Source: an uncultured Candidatus Saccharibacteria bacterium | GTDB taxonomy: Bacteria > Patescibacteriota > Saccharimonadia > Saccharimonadales > Saccharimonadaceae | Direction: 5' to 3' | Assembly: GCA_946408595.1 (NCBI GenBank) | Contig: CAMJSX010000001.1 | Span: 120,356 to 184,355 of the forward strand | Length of the DNA: 64,000 bases | The notes under the pieces: generated by a model | Databases searched by the model: none | Told to the model about the DNA's origin: nothing | The model's input: the letters and a program-made list of their open reading frames with translations, nothing else | Shown here: piece by piece, positions 29,557 to 38,387 of the stretch | How the letters are laid out: every line of letters begins with the position of its first letter | How positions within the stretch are numbered: the first letter of the stretch is position 1 | Program-made: the position numbers and the translations under genes

Positions 29557-29633
29557 GGGTGATTAGCTCAGTTGGCTAGAGCGTCTCGTTTACACCGAGA
29601 AGGTCGGGGGTTCGAGCCCCTCATCACCCACCA
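29557..29633 (+). tRNA. tRNA-Val (TAC)
   Basis: Acceptor GGGTGAT/ATCACCC, anticodon loop TTTACAC, T-loop TTCGAGC, A discriminator and CCA. Confidence 0.95.
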
Positions 29634-29723
29634 GACGCAAGTTGCGTCTTTTTTGTGCACGGGGCTCGTTCTTGCGAAGCGAGCCCCTCATCACCCACCA
29701 GACGCATAAGGCGTCTTTTTTGT
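29613..29723. repeat. duplication of the tRNA-Val 3' end plus terminator, separated by a hairpin
   Basis: CGAGCCCCTCATCACCCACCAGACGC-N5-GCGTCTTTTTTGTG occurs twice; second copy preceded by GGGGCTCG-TTCTTGCGAAG. Confidence 0.9.
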
Positions 29724-29824
29724 GTTTTTGAGAGTTTTGGGACATTTGTTGCAAAACTTTGAAATCTAAAAAAATCTTTGGGGTAGATCATGATAAAATC
29801 GAGGCATCAAAAGAAAGGATTTTT

Positions 29825-30469
29825 ATGCTAAAAATTGTAGTCTTTGACAGTGGTTATGGCGGTGAACTTTTTGCTGATTATCTAGAAAACGAATTACCGG
29901 TGATGGATATTATCAGGGTGATTGATTGGCGGCATGCTGATGAGATGCAAAACAATGCCAGATATACACGTCATCTTGCAGAAGAGGCTTTAAAACCATA
30001 TATCGGAAAGGTTGACTTAATAGTGTTTGCAAACTATCTTTTATCGATTACTAGCCTGAGGTATTTCCAGCGTAAATATAAAAACCAACGTTTTATAGGC
30101 GTTTCATTGAACCATCCAGCGAATTATCGTTATCGTACGGCTATTCTGACCACTAAAGCCGTGGCTAGAACTTTACGTTATAAATTATTTGCTCGCCAGA
30201 TTGGGGCTAGGACCTGCGTTTTAGACGATTGGCCAATTTTGATTGACGATGGGGAATTGGGGCATGCCAAAATTCGTCGTGATCTTAAACCACTTGCACC
30301 ATATAAGCCAGAACAGTTGATTTTTACTTGTACTCAATTTGCTGATCTTGAGAGTGAGCTACGTCGGATTTTTGGTCATAATACTAAGATAATAAATAAT
30401 TATGAAGATACAGTTCATGATATTTGCCAAATTTTGAGAATCCGTGGTGCCTTGAAAAAACAAAAATAG
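29825..30469 (+). CDS. glutamate-racemase-like protein, catalytic cysteines altered
   Basis: VVFDSGYGGELFADYL...LIVFANYLLSI...LIFTCTQFADLESELR follow the MurI layout. Confidence 0.65.
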   Translation: MLKIVVFDSGYGGELFADYLENELPVMDIIRVIDWRHADEMQNNARYTRHLAEEALKPYIGKVDLIVFANYLLSITSLRYFQRKYKNQRFIGVSLNHPANYRYRTAILTTKAVARTLRYKLFARQIGARTCVLDDWPILIDDGELGHAKIRRDLKPLAPYKPEQLIFTCTQFADLESELRRIFGHNTKIINNYEDTVHDICQILRIRGALKKQK

Positions 30470-30494
30470 CCCAAGTGTGATACAATAAAAGCAT

Positions 30495-31427
30495 ATGCAG
30501 ATTGAACTGACTGTCTTTTATGCGCGTCTTGGTTCCATTGCCTTGATTATGGCGCTAGGGTTTTTACTTGGCAAATTTAAGCTTATTAGCGAACATACCA
30601 ACAAGCAACTTACTAATCTACTGCTCACGGTCTTCATGCCAGCCTCGCTTTTTATGGCATTCAAATCCGAATACGACCAGAATTCGGCCAATCTTTTCTT
30701 TTCCGGTCTTCTTGCTGGCACGCTTATCATGCTTGTGCTTATTATCCTTGCAAAAATAATATTCAACAAAAAATGGATGAAAAAAGAGCTATCACGCGAA
30801 GCCCAGTTTGCTATGATTTTTAATAACGCTACTTTTCTTGGTTATCCAATCGTGGAGAGCACTTTTGGCCCGAGCGGTATTTTAGCTTACTGCGGCTTTA
30901 TTATTGCATTCAATATCGCGCTATTTTCCTATGGCATTTGGCTCTTTGAACAAAAGTTTTCCATTAAACTATTACTCAATATTATTTTTAATCCCAACAT
31001 CATCGCAGTAATCCTGGGTATGGTTGTTTTTCTAATCGGTATTAAACTACCTAGCTTCTTAACAGATTCAATTAAATATGTTGGTGGCGCTACTACTCCA
31101 CTTTCTATTATTTGTATTGGCTTTATGCTATCACAAGCCAAATTAAAAAAAGTACTCACCAAATGGAAACTTATGCTTACAGCTATCATTCAGCTAACAC
31201 TCGGCCCACTCATTACGTGGGGAATACTCACTTTACTCCAATTCCCAGCAGAAGTAATCCAAGTTTGTACACTCATCCAGGCTTTACCTACTGCTACTTC
31301 ACTCGGTCTGTTTGCTGTCAAATACGGCGGTAATGAAGCCGAGTCCTCCGAACTTGTCACCATTTCAACCATATTCTCAGTTGCTACATTACCCTTAATG
31401 GTCTTTCTCCTTCTAACTGTGTTATAA
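30495..31427 (+). CDS. AEC (auxin efflux carrier) family transporter
   Basis: Ten-TM-like profile; LLTVFMPASLFMAF, FNNATFLGYPI, QALPTATSLGLFA. Confidence 0.8.
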   Translation: MQIELTVFYARLGSIALIMALGFLLGKFKLISEHTNKQLTNLLLTVFMPASLFMAFKSEYDQNSANLFFSGLLAGTLIMLVLIILAKIIFNKKWMKKELSREAQFAMIFNNATFLGYPIVESTFGPSGILAYCGFIIAFNIALFSYGIWLFEQKFSIKLLLNIIFNPNIIAVILGMVVFLIGIKLPSFLTDSIKYVGGATTPLSIICIGFMLSQAKLKKVLTKWKLMLTAIIQLTLGPLITWGILTLLQFPAEVIQVCTLIQALPTATSLGLFAVKYGGNEAESSELVTISTIFSVATLPLMVFLLLTVL

Positions 31428-31451
31428 TTAGATGATAAAGAAAGGATAAAG

Positions 31452-33206
31452 ATGAAACAAGAGAATAATCTCGAAAATATGCGACACACTTTAAGTCATG
31501 TACTCGCCGCTGCGGTGCAGGAGCTTTATCCTACAGTAACATTCGGTATTGGTCCTGCTATTGATAACGGTTTTTACTATGACATTGACTTTGGTGATGT
31601 AAAAATATCCGATGCGGATTTACCAAAGATTGAGAAGAAAATGCGAGGAATCGTTTCGCGAAAGCTTCTAATGGAGAAACGTGTGGTCTCTAAGATGGAG
31701 GCTTTGAACTGGGCGCGCGATCATGCTCAAAAGTATAAGATTGAGTTGATTGAAGATTTACCAGAGGACGCCGAAATCTCATTCTATGATATGGGCGACC
31801 TCTTTACGGATTTGTGTAAGGGGCCACATGTTGAGAATACTGGTGAAGTGGGGGCATTTAAACTGATTCGCGTAGCTGGTGCTTATTGGCGTGGCGATGA
31901 GAAAAGGGAAATGCTGACTCGGATTTATGGTGTAGCTTTTGACACTGAGGCGGAGCTTGATGAATACTTAAAGCGCCAAGAAGAAGCTAAGGCTCGTGAC
32001 CACCGTAAACTTGGGAAGGAACTAGATTTGTTCTGTTTCTCAGATTTAGTAGGTGCAGGGTTGCCGCTCTTTACTCCACGTGGTACTGAACTCCGCGAAC
32101 TGATGGCGAATTATTCTTTGAGCTTGCGTGGTCGTGAAGGATTTAAGAAGGTGTGGACTCCGCATATTACCAAGACTGATCTCTATAAGACCTCTGGTCA
32201 CTATGCTAAATTTGGCGATGAGCTCTTTATGGTCCATTCACAAGTGAATGGGGAAGATTTTGCGATGAAGCCGATGAACTGCCCGCATCATGCACAAATT
32301 TTCGCTTCTCGTCCACGTACTTATAAAGAGATGCCAGTACGCTATATGGAAGCTACTACGGATTATCGCGATGAGAAGACCGGTGAACTTGGTGGGCTTT
32401 CGCGTGTGCGTTCGCTCACTCAAGACGATTCACACGTTTTCTGTCGCAAGGATCAAATTAAAGATGAAGTGAAGCGTTTGGTGGCTATTGTAAAGGAGCT
32501 TTACGCTACGGTAGGGATGCAAAAGCTACGCGCACGTCTATCTTATCGTTCGGATGAAGATAAATATCTTGGCGATAAGAAGCTTTGGGATATGGCGCAA
32601 AAGCAAATTAAGCAGGCCGCGATTGATAATGGTCTAGATTATTTCGAACAGGAAGGTGAGGCCGCTTTCTATGGACCAAAGATTGACTTTATGGCTGAGG
32701 ATGCCATTGGTCGCGAACATCAGTTGGCGACGATTCAGCTAGATTTTGTGCAGCCAGAGCGTTTTGAACTTGAATTCGTTAATGAGAAGGGCGAAAAAGA
32801 GCGTCCAGTGATGATTCACCACGCCACGCTTGGTTCGATTGAACGTTTCTTGTCGGTATTTATCGAACATACTGGTGGTTGGTTCCCATTCTGGTGTGCT
32901 CCAGAACAAGTTCGTATCGTGACGGTCAATGATAAGGTTTCGGATTATGTGGCTAAGATTACTGATGTTCTAGATAAAGTTGTGCTTGAAAAACCACTCA
33001 AGTACAACGAGTTACGTTATACGATTGATGATTCAGCTGATTCGTTAGGGAAGAAGATTAAACGAGCTACTGACTTCAAGATTCCAGTTCTCATCATCGT
33101 TGGGCCAAAAGATGCCGAGGAAGGTATCGTTTCGCTTCGCCTTCGCGATAAAGAAGAGAAGATTAAGCTTGCCAAGCTTGCAGACTATTTATGCAAACTA
33201 TCATAA
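31452..33206 (+). CDS. thrS: threonyl-tRNA synthetase lacking the N-terminal TGS domain
   Basis: Starts at MRHTLSHVLAAAVQELYP; MKPMNCPHHAQIF; 584 aa. Confidence 0.95.
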   Translation: MKQENNLENMRHTLSHVLAAAVQELYPTVTFGIGPAIDNGFYYDIDFGDVKISDADLPKIEKKMRGIVSRKLLMEKRVVSKMEALNWARDHAQKYKIELIEDLPEDAEISFYDMGDLFTDLCKGPHVENTGEVGAFKLIRVAGAYWRGDEKREMLTRIYGVAFDTEAELDEYLKRQEEAKARDHRKLGKELDLFCFSDLVGAGLPLFTPRGTELRELMANYSLSLRGREGFKKVWTPHITKTDLYKTSGHYAKFGDELFMVHSQVNGEDFAMKPMNCPHHAQIFASRPRTYKEMPVRYMEATTDYRDEKTGELGGLSRVRSLTQDDSHVFCRKDQIKDEVKRLVAIVKELYATVGMQKLRARLSYRSDEDKYLGDKKLWDMAQKQIKQAAIDNGLDYFEQEGEAAFYGPKIDFMAEDAIGREHQLATIQLDFVQPERFELEFVNEKGEKERPVMIHHATLGSIERFLSVFIEHTGGWFPFWCAPEQVRIVTVNDKVSDYVAKITDVLDKVVLEKPLKYNELRYTIDDSADSLGKKIKRATDFKIPVLIIVGPKDAEEGIVSLRLRDKEEKIKLAKLADYLCKLS

Positions 33207-33934
33207 TCTTGGGACCGACGGGGTCGGGCAAGACTGGTGTTTCGATTGAAATTGCCAAGGCGATTGATGGCGAGATTATTTCGGCTGATTCACGGGCGAT
33301 TTATAAGGGAATGGACATTGGCACGGCCAAACCTACTGAAGAAGAGATGCAGGGTGTCCCTCACTATGGTTTAGATTTGGTGGAGCCGGGGAAGCGTTTT
33401 ACGGTGGCCGATTGGAAGGCTTATGCCGAAGGAAGAATCAAAGACATCAAGGCGCGAGGCAAAGTTCCGATGATTGTAGGAGGCACTGGGCTTTATATTG
33501 ATGCTTTGATATATGACTATAAATTCAAAGGTCCGACGGGTCAGAAAATTGGTGACGTTGAACAAAAAACTTGTTCTGATCGTAAGAAAATAAAAGGGGA
33601 CTATTTAATCATTGGCATAGATTGGCCAACTGAAGAGCTCAGAACACGTCTCAAAAAACGTATTGATCAGATGTTTTCGAAAAAACTATATGATGAGACA
33701 ACTAAACTTGTTCAGGTTTATGGCTGGGGGAGCCAGGCGATGAAGAGCGATATTTATGAATATGCCTGGAAGTATTTGCAAGGGGAGTTATCCGAAGAGG
33801 AAGCTAAGGAGAAATGCTTCTTTGAAGACTATCACCTGGCTAAGCGCCAGATGACTTGGTTCAAGCGCAACAAGGATATCAACTGGTTGCCGCTTGAACA
33901 AGTCTATCCGTTCGTGATAAATAAATTTAAGTGA
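33191..33934 (+). CDS. miaA: tRNA dimethylallyltransferase
   Basis: ILGPTGSGKTGVSIEIA, SADSRAIYKGMDIGTAKP, GGTGLYIDALI. Confidence 0.93.
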   Translation: MQTIIILGPTGSGKTGVSIEIAKAIDGEIISADSRAIYKGMDIGTAKPTEEEMQGVPHYGLDLVEPGKRFTVADWKAYAEGRIKDIKARGKVPMIVGGTGLYIDALIYDYKFKGPTGQKIGDVEQKTCSDRKKIKGDYLIIGIDWPTEELRTRLKKRIDQMFSKKLYDETTKLVQVYGWGSQAMKSDIYEYAWKYLQGELSEEEAKEKCFFEDYHLAKRQMTWFKRNKDINWLPLEQVYPFVINKFK

Positions 33935-33966
33935 TTGCTTAAAAACGTGCTACAATAATATGTAGG

Positions 33967-34572
33967 ATGAGTAAAGAAAATAATACACCAACAGAAAAAT
34001 TATTTGGTTCTAAAACTCGTGCCAAGTTATTAAAACTTTTTTTTGAAAACCCGGAGAAATCTTTTTACGTTCGTGAGATGACTAGGGTGATTGATGAACA
34101 GATTAACTCGGTGCGACGTGAACTATTAAACCTCGAAAGTGTGGGCGTCATTAAAAATGAGACTTTTGATAATAAAGTTTATTATTCAGCCAATATTAAA
34201 CATCCATTTGCGAGACCATTAGTTGATATTTTTTCGAAAAAAATTGATACAACCCGCGAAAAAGACGTGCGCGAAACTACGTGGGAAGAATATTGCCGTC
34301 CAGTGAAAAATTATTTGAAAGGTCTCATTGTGACGAATCGTTTGCCGGGGCAGGAGGGAATTGACCTTTTGATTATTGGTAATGATAAGACTAAGAAGCT
34401 TACACGTTGGGCTGAAGTGATTGAGAAGAAACAGGGTAAACCAATTAATTATGTAATTATGTCGGTTGATGATTTTTCGTATCGAAAGAGCGTTAAGGAT
34501 CGTTTCGTAGAGGATGTGCTTGAGATGGAAATTACTGAAATAATTGACCCAGATAAGATTATAAAAGGATAG
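33967..34572 (+). CDS. winged-HTH regulator with C-terminal nucleotidyltransferase-like region
   Basis: SKTRAKLLKLFFENPEKSFYVREMTRVI...RRELLNLESVGVI. Confidence 0.6.
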   Translation: MSKENNTPTEKLFGSKTRAKLLKLFFENPEKSFYVREMTRVIDEQINSVRRELLNLESVGVIKNETFDNKVYYSANIKHPFARPLVDIFSKKIDTTREKDVRETTWEEYCRPVKNYLKGLIVTNRLPGQEGIDLLIIGNDKTKKLTRWAEVIEKKQGKPINYVIMSVDDFSYRKSVKDRFVEDVLEMEITEIIDPDKIIKG

Positions 34573-34580
34573 GAGAGACT

Positions 34581-35027
34581 ATGTTCGAAATTGAAAGTAG
34601 AAATCAAGATGAAATTATAATTACCACAAAAAAGACTACCATTAAGTTCAATGTTAAGAATGAGACCATTGACGCTGGTTTGACAGTGGGTAAAATCAAG
34701 GGTCCTGGTGAATTCGAAATTGGCGATGCTACGATTCGTGGTATTATGACGGTGAGCAACAAGACTATTTATGATGTTGAGGTGGGCGGCGTGCATGTCG
34801 GTATCTTGGGCGATATTGAAGAAAACCTCGATGACATCGTAGCTGACATTTTGTGCACCTCTAGTATCCGCGCCATCCGCGAAATTGAACCAAAGCTCAT
34901 TATTTCTATGGGCAACGTTGATGCTATGGTCTCAGAATTAAAGCTTACCGCTCGAACCGAAAAGAAACTCAAAGTCAAATCCCTCGACGCTCTCCCAACG
35001 ACTAAGGAAGTTGTGGTCCTAAACTAA
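34581..35027 (+). CDS. MBL-fold-like protein without metal-binding HxHxDH
   Basis: GLTVGKIKGPGEFEIGDATIRGI...HVGILGDIEENLDD. Confidence 0.45.
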   Translation: MFEIESRNQDEIIITTKKTTIKFNVKNETIDAGLTVGKIKGPGEFEIGDATIRGIMTVSNKTIYDVEVGGVHVGILGDIEENLDDIVADILCTSSIRAIREIEPKLIISMGNVDAMVSELKLTARTEKKLKVKSLDALPTTKEVVVLN

Positions 35028-35695
35028 TGGCTAGCACGGCACTTATTTTTAACGTTCTGAAACTAATGCAAGTTTTTATTATTTTGGCTATTATAGTTTC
35101 TTCGGTTATTATGCATGAGCTTGCCCACGGCCTCGTCGCTTATTGGTTGGGTGACCACACCGCAAAAGACGCCGGTCGCCTTACTTTTAATCCCATCAAA
35201 CATATAGACCCCTTTATGTCGATTTTAGTTCCAGTTATTTTATATCTTTTAAAAGCCCCAGTTTTTGGCGGTGCAAAACCTGTCCCCATTAATTACTATA
35301 ATCTTAAGGGCCGCGAATGGGGCATGGCGCTAGTTGCCGTTGCTGGTCCACTAACTAATTTTTTACTCGCTTTTCTTGCTTTCCTTATCGGGCATTTCAC
35401 CGGCGCTCTTTATGGTAGCGGAGGAGAACTATTAGTATTCGTTTTTACTGAATTCATTTATATCAATCTTGGCTTTATGCTTTTTAATCTTATTCCTATT
35501 CCACCACTCGATGGCTCTCGCGTTCTTTACGTTATTTCTCCCGACTCCGTCCGCAATACTCTAAAATCAATAGAAACATACGGTGTTATCATAGTCTACA
35601 TCCTCATTGTTCTATTTGGCGAAGTTTTCTCTGGCCTGATGATAAATGGTATGGAGGGGATTCTGCAGTTCTTTTATTTCGTCGTTGGCGGGTGA
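35027..35695 (+). CDS. site-2 protease family (M50) zinc metalloprotease
   Basis: IMHELAHGLVAYWLGD; LIPIPPLDGSRVL. Confidence 0.9.
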   Translation: MASTALIFNVLKLMQVFIILAIIVSSVIMHELAHGLVAYWLGDHTAKDAGRLTFNPIKHIDPFMSILVPVILYLLKAPVFGGAKPVPINYYNLKGREWGMALVAVAGPLTNFLLAFLAFLIGHFTGALYGSGGELLVFVFTEFIYINLGFMLFNLIPIPPLDGSRVLYVISPDSVRNTLKSIETYGVIIVYILIVLFGEVFSGLMINGMEGILQFFYFVVGG

Positions 35696-35765
35696 CATGC
35701 TTGGAGGGGGACCCCCAAAATTGTCGTCAATTTTGGGGGAGGAAAGCATGGCAGGACCCGCCAAC
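35684..35765. repeat. 82-bp structured repeat, copy 1
   Basis: GTTGGCGGGT/ACCCGCCAAC closing stem, CATGCTT/AAGCATG, CCCCCAAAATT/AATTTTGGGGG; same unpaired segments as copy 2 at 38267. Confidence 0.85.
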
Positions 35766-35783
35766 GTATGATATAATAATACT

Positions 35784-35912
35784 AGCCCCACCGGCAGCAT
35801 GATTTTCCTGAATAATCATGTTTTAGGGATTTCGTGGCTTACGTCCGTGGATGTAACGCATAAGATTTTACCCACCTTGTATATATTACGGGGAAAACAG
35901 GCCGGCGGGGTT
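35784..35912 (+). ncRNA. candidate structured RNA of unknown class
   Basis: Extended -10 TGATATAAT (35769-35777) places +1 at the closing stem AGCCCCaCCGGC/GCCGGCGGGGTT; internal hairpins CATGATT/AATCATG and TTACGTC/GATGTAA. Confidence 0.5.
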
Positions 35913-35933
35913 CCTTAAAACAAAGAGTGGGCA

Positions 35934-36782
35934 ATGAAACAAAGAATACGCGTAGTTGGAATTATTAAAAACGAGGATGGGGTATTGATTTTGAAACGAA
36001 ACCGAGGCCGTTCTGACGCCCCGGTTTTTTGGGAGCTTCCTACCGGTAAGATAAAGTTTGGCGAACAACCGGAAGAAGCGATGGCGCGCTCACTTTCTGA
36101 GTATACGGGTTATCGGGCGAGCTCGATTAAACTTCGAGACGTGATTACTTTTTTGAATTTAGAGGGCTCTAGTCGTCTCAGTAATCTTTACATTGTTTAT
36201 GATGTGGAAGTGGTGGGTAATGCTCAACCTGTTCCGCGTGACAGATATACCAGCTATAAGTTTATTAAAGATTTCACTACTGCTAATGTTCGCTTGAATG
36301 AGGCTAGCCTTTCGGTATTTGAAATTATGGAGAATAAGGTTGATAATACGCGTATTTCTTCGAGAGAAACGGCAAATTCGGTCAGCATTTATGTGGATGG
36401 CGCCTCGAGAGGGAACCCAGGCCCTGCAGGGGTGGGTTATTATGTTATCGGTGTTGATGGCAAGGTAATTGAGCGGGGCGGGAAGTTTATTGGTTTTGCT
36501 ACCTCTAGAGTGGCTGAGTATTATGCGATGAAAAATGGGGTGGAATTGGCTGTTCAGATGGGTCTCAGATCGGTGCATTTCTTCTCTGATAGCTTGATGG
36601 TAGTTAACCAGTTAAATGGGATTTTCTCGATCAAGAATCCTGACATCATTCCAATTTATACCGCCATACTTAAACTTCTAGATAGTTTTGATAGCGTGTC
36701 GTTTACGCATATTCCACGTATTGAGAATCTAGTGGCTGATTCGGAAGCCAACCAGGCGATCAATAGTATTTTACAGAGGTAG
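35934..36782 (+). CDS. NUDIX-like domain fused to RNase HI domain
   Basis: GKIKFGEQPEEAMARSLSEYTGY (degenerate NUDIX box); IYVDGASRGNPGPAGVGYYV, AEYYAM, FFSDSLMVVNQ, LVADSEANQ. Confidence 0.8.
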   Translation: MKQRIRVVGIIKNEDGVLILKRNRGRSDAPVFWELPTGKIKFGEQPEEAMARSLSEYTGYRASSIKLRDVITFLNLEGSSRLSNLYIVYDVEVVGNAQPVPRDRYTSYKFIKDFTTANVRLNEASLSVFEIMENKVDNTRISSRETANSVSIYVDGASRGNPGPAGVGYYVIGVDGKVIERGGKFIGFATSRVAEYYAMKNGVELAVQMGLRSVHFFSDSLMVVNQLNGIFSIKNPDIIPIYTAILKLLDSFDSVSFTHIPRIENLVADSEANQAINSILQR

Positions 36783-36834
36783 AAAGAGTCTAAAGCATTG
36801 ACTTTTAGCATAACCTGTGATATAATAAGAAGAT

Positions 36835-37359
36835 ATGGTACAGCACCAAAAATCATATAAAAATAGTGTAATTGGCTCGACAGAGCTGATTCAGGTTGCC
36901 GGCATTAAAAAAGTGCCTGCAAAGGTGGATACTGGGGCTGATACTTCGGCGATTTGGGCTTCAAATATTGATATGGAAAAAGACGGCACGCTCGTTTTTT
37001 GTCTATTTGGGCCGAAATCTCCATTTTATACTGGAGAAGTTTTAAAAACCTCAGATTATTTGGTGAGAAATGTGCGTTCTTCACATGGTGATGTACAGAT
37101 TCGTTACAGAGTGAAGTTACCAGTGGTGATTAACGGAGAGGCTTTTTCTACTACTTTTACTCTGGCAAATCGTACACGTAACCATTTTCCAGTTTTGATT
37201 GGACGCCACACACTTGAGGGGAAGTTTTTAGTTGATGTCTCAAGGTCGTGTGTAGAGCGTCCAGCAGCCAAGAAATCCGTACGTTTGAACCAAGAATTAA
37301 GGGAGGATCCTTATGAATTTCATCAGAAATATTTAAAAAACCAGGAGAAAAAAGCATGA
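36835..37359 (+). CDS. RimK-associated retropepsin-like/zinc protease family protein
   Basis: KVPAKVDTGADTSAI; PVLIGRHTLEGKFLVDVSRS; adjacent to a rimK-like gene. Confidence 0.75.
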   Translation: MVQHQKSYKNSVIGSTELIQVAGIKKVPAKVDTGADTSAIWASNIDMEKDGTLVFCLFGPKSPFYTGEVLKTSDYLVRNVRSSHGDVQIRYRVKLPVVINGEAFSTTFTLANRTRNHFPVLIGRHTLEGKFLVDVSRSCVERPAAKKSVRLNQELREDPYEFHQKYLKNQEKKA

Positions 37360-38264
37360 AACTAGCTATTCTATCAAATGGGCCAGCTAACTATTCTACG
37401 AAACGATTAGTAGAGGAGGCCAAGAAGCGCGGGCATGATGTTCACGTAATTAAGTATAAAAACTGTTATTTGTCTCTTGATGACAAGCACCCGGACGTCT
37501 ATTACGGGAGTGAAAAACTGAAGGGTTTTGATGCAATTTTGCCACGTATCTCTAATAATATGACTCGTTACGGCTGTGCTGTGGTGCGCCAATTTGAGAT
37601 GCAAGGGGTCTGGACCTCGGCTTCTTCGGTGGCGATTACTCGGGCGCGTGATAAGTTGCGTGCGGCTCAGATTTTGGCTAAATATGATATTGATACACCA
37701 AAGACTTTGGTATCGAGAAACACCTCTGATATTGATGATTTGCTTGAACAGATTGGCTTGCCGGTGATTATTAAGTTGGCGACTGGTACGCACGGTAACG
37801 GCGTGATTTTGGCAGATACGCGTAAAGCGGCAAAATCGGCGTTGCAGGCGTTTTACCTCTATAATGAGGATGGTACGAACATTCTGTTGCAGGAGTTTAT
37901 TAAAGAGTCGGCTGGTACGGACATCCGTGCATTTGTGGTAGGGAATAAGGTGGTGGCAGCGATGCAAAGAGCTTCTTTAGATGATGATTTTCGCTCTAAC
38001 CTTCACCAAGGTGGCCAAGGTACTCCTGTAAAACTAACGGCCGAGGAAAAGAAGATTGCTTTGAGAGCAGCAAGAGCGATGGGTCTTCATATTTGTGGCG
38101 TTGATCTGATGCGTTCGACTCGTGGACCATTGGTGCTTGAGGTGAATGCTTCACCTGGATTTGGCATTGAAAAGGTGACCGGCAAAGACGTAGCTTCGAA
38201 GATTATTGAGTATATTGAGTTTAATGCGCCGCGCCACAATGGCAAAGACAGGGTAGGAGCCTAG
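37356..38264 (+). CDS. rimK: RimK-family ATP-grasp glutamate ligase
   Basis: VIIKLATGTHGNGVILAD, LLQEFIKESAGTDIRAFVVG, LVLEVNASPGFGIE. Confidence 0.85.
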   Translation: MKLAILSNGPANYSTKRLVEEAKKRGHDVHVIKYKNCYLSLDDKHPDVYYGSEKLKGFDAILPRISNNMTRYGCAVVRQFEMQGVWTSASSVAITRARDKLRAAQILAKYDIDTPKTLVSRNTSDIDDLLEQIGLPVIIKLATGTHGNGVILADTRKAAKSALQAFYLYNEDGTNILLQEFIKESAGTDIRAFVVGNKVVAAMQRASLDDDFRSNLHQGGQGTPVKLTAEEKKIALRAARAMGLHICGVDLMRSTRGPLVLEVNASPGFGIEKVTGKDVASKIIEYIEFNAPRHNGKDRVGA

Positions 38265-38266
38265 TA

Positions 38267-38348
38267 TTGACGGGTGACGGCTCTGGAGGGGGTCCCCCGC
38301 TGAGCGTTAGCGAAGTGGGGGAGGAGAAGAGCCGGCAGGACCCGTCGA
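38267..38348. repeat. 82-bp structured repeat, copy 2
   Basis: TTGACGGGT/ACCCGTCGA, CGGCTCT/AGAGCCG, CCCCCGCT...AGCGaagTGGGGG; shares GGGTGAC, TGGAGGGGGnCCCCC, GGGGGAGGA, GGCAGGACCCG with copy 1. Confidence 0.85.
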
Positions 38349-38387
38349 GAGGTGGTAATTTTTTGATTCTTATGGTATAATACATCT

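Noticed and set aside
29613-29723. tRNA-Val duplication as an att site of an integrated element
   Set aside because: Copies are only about 65 bp apart with no integrase or cargo; kept as a repeat finding instead.
35784-35912. Naming the structured RNA as SRP RNA or 6S RNA
   Set aside because: SRP domain IV motif is absent; the 6S fold could not be confirmed by eye.
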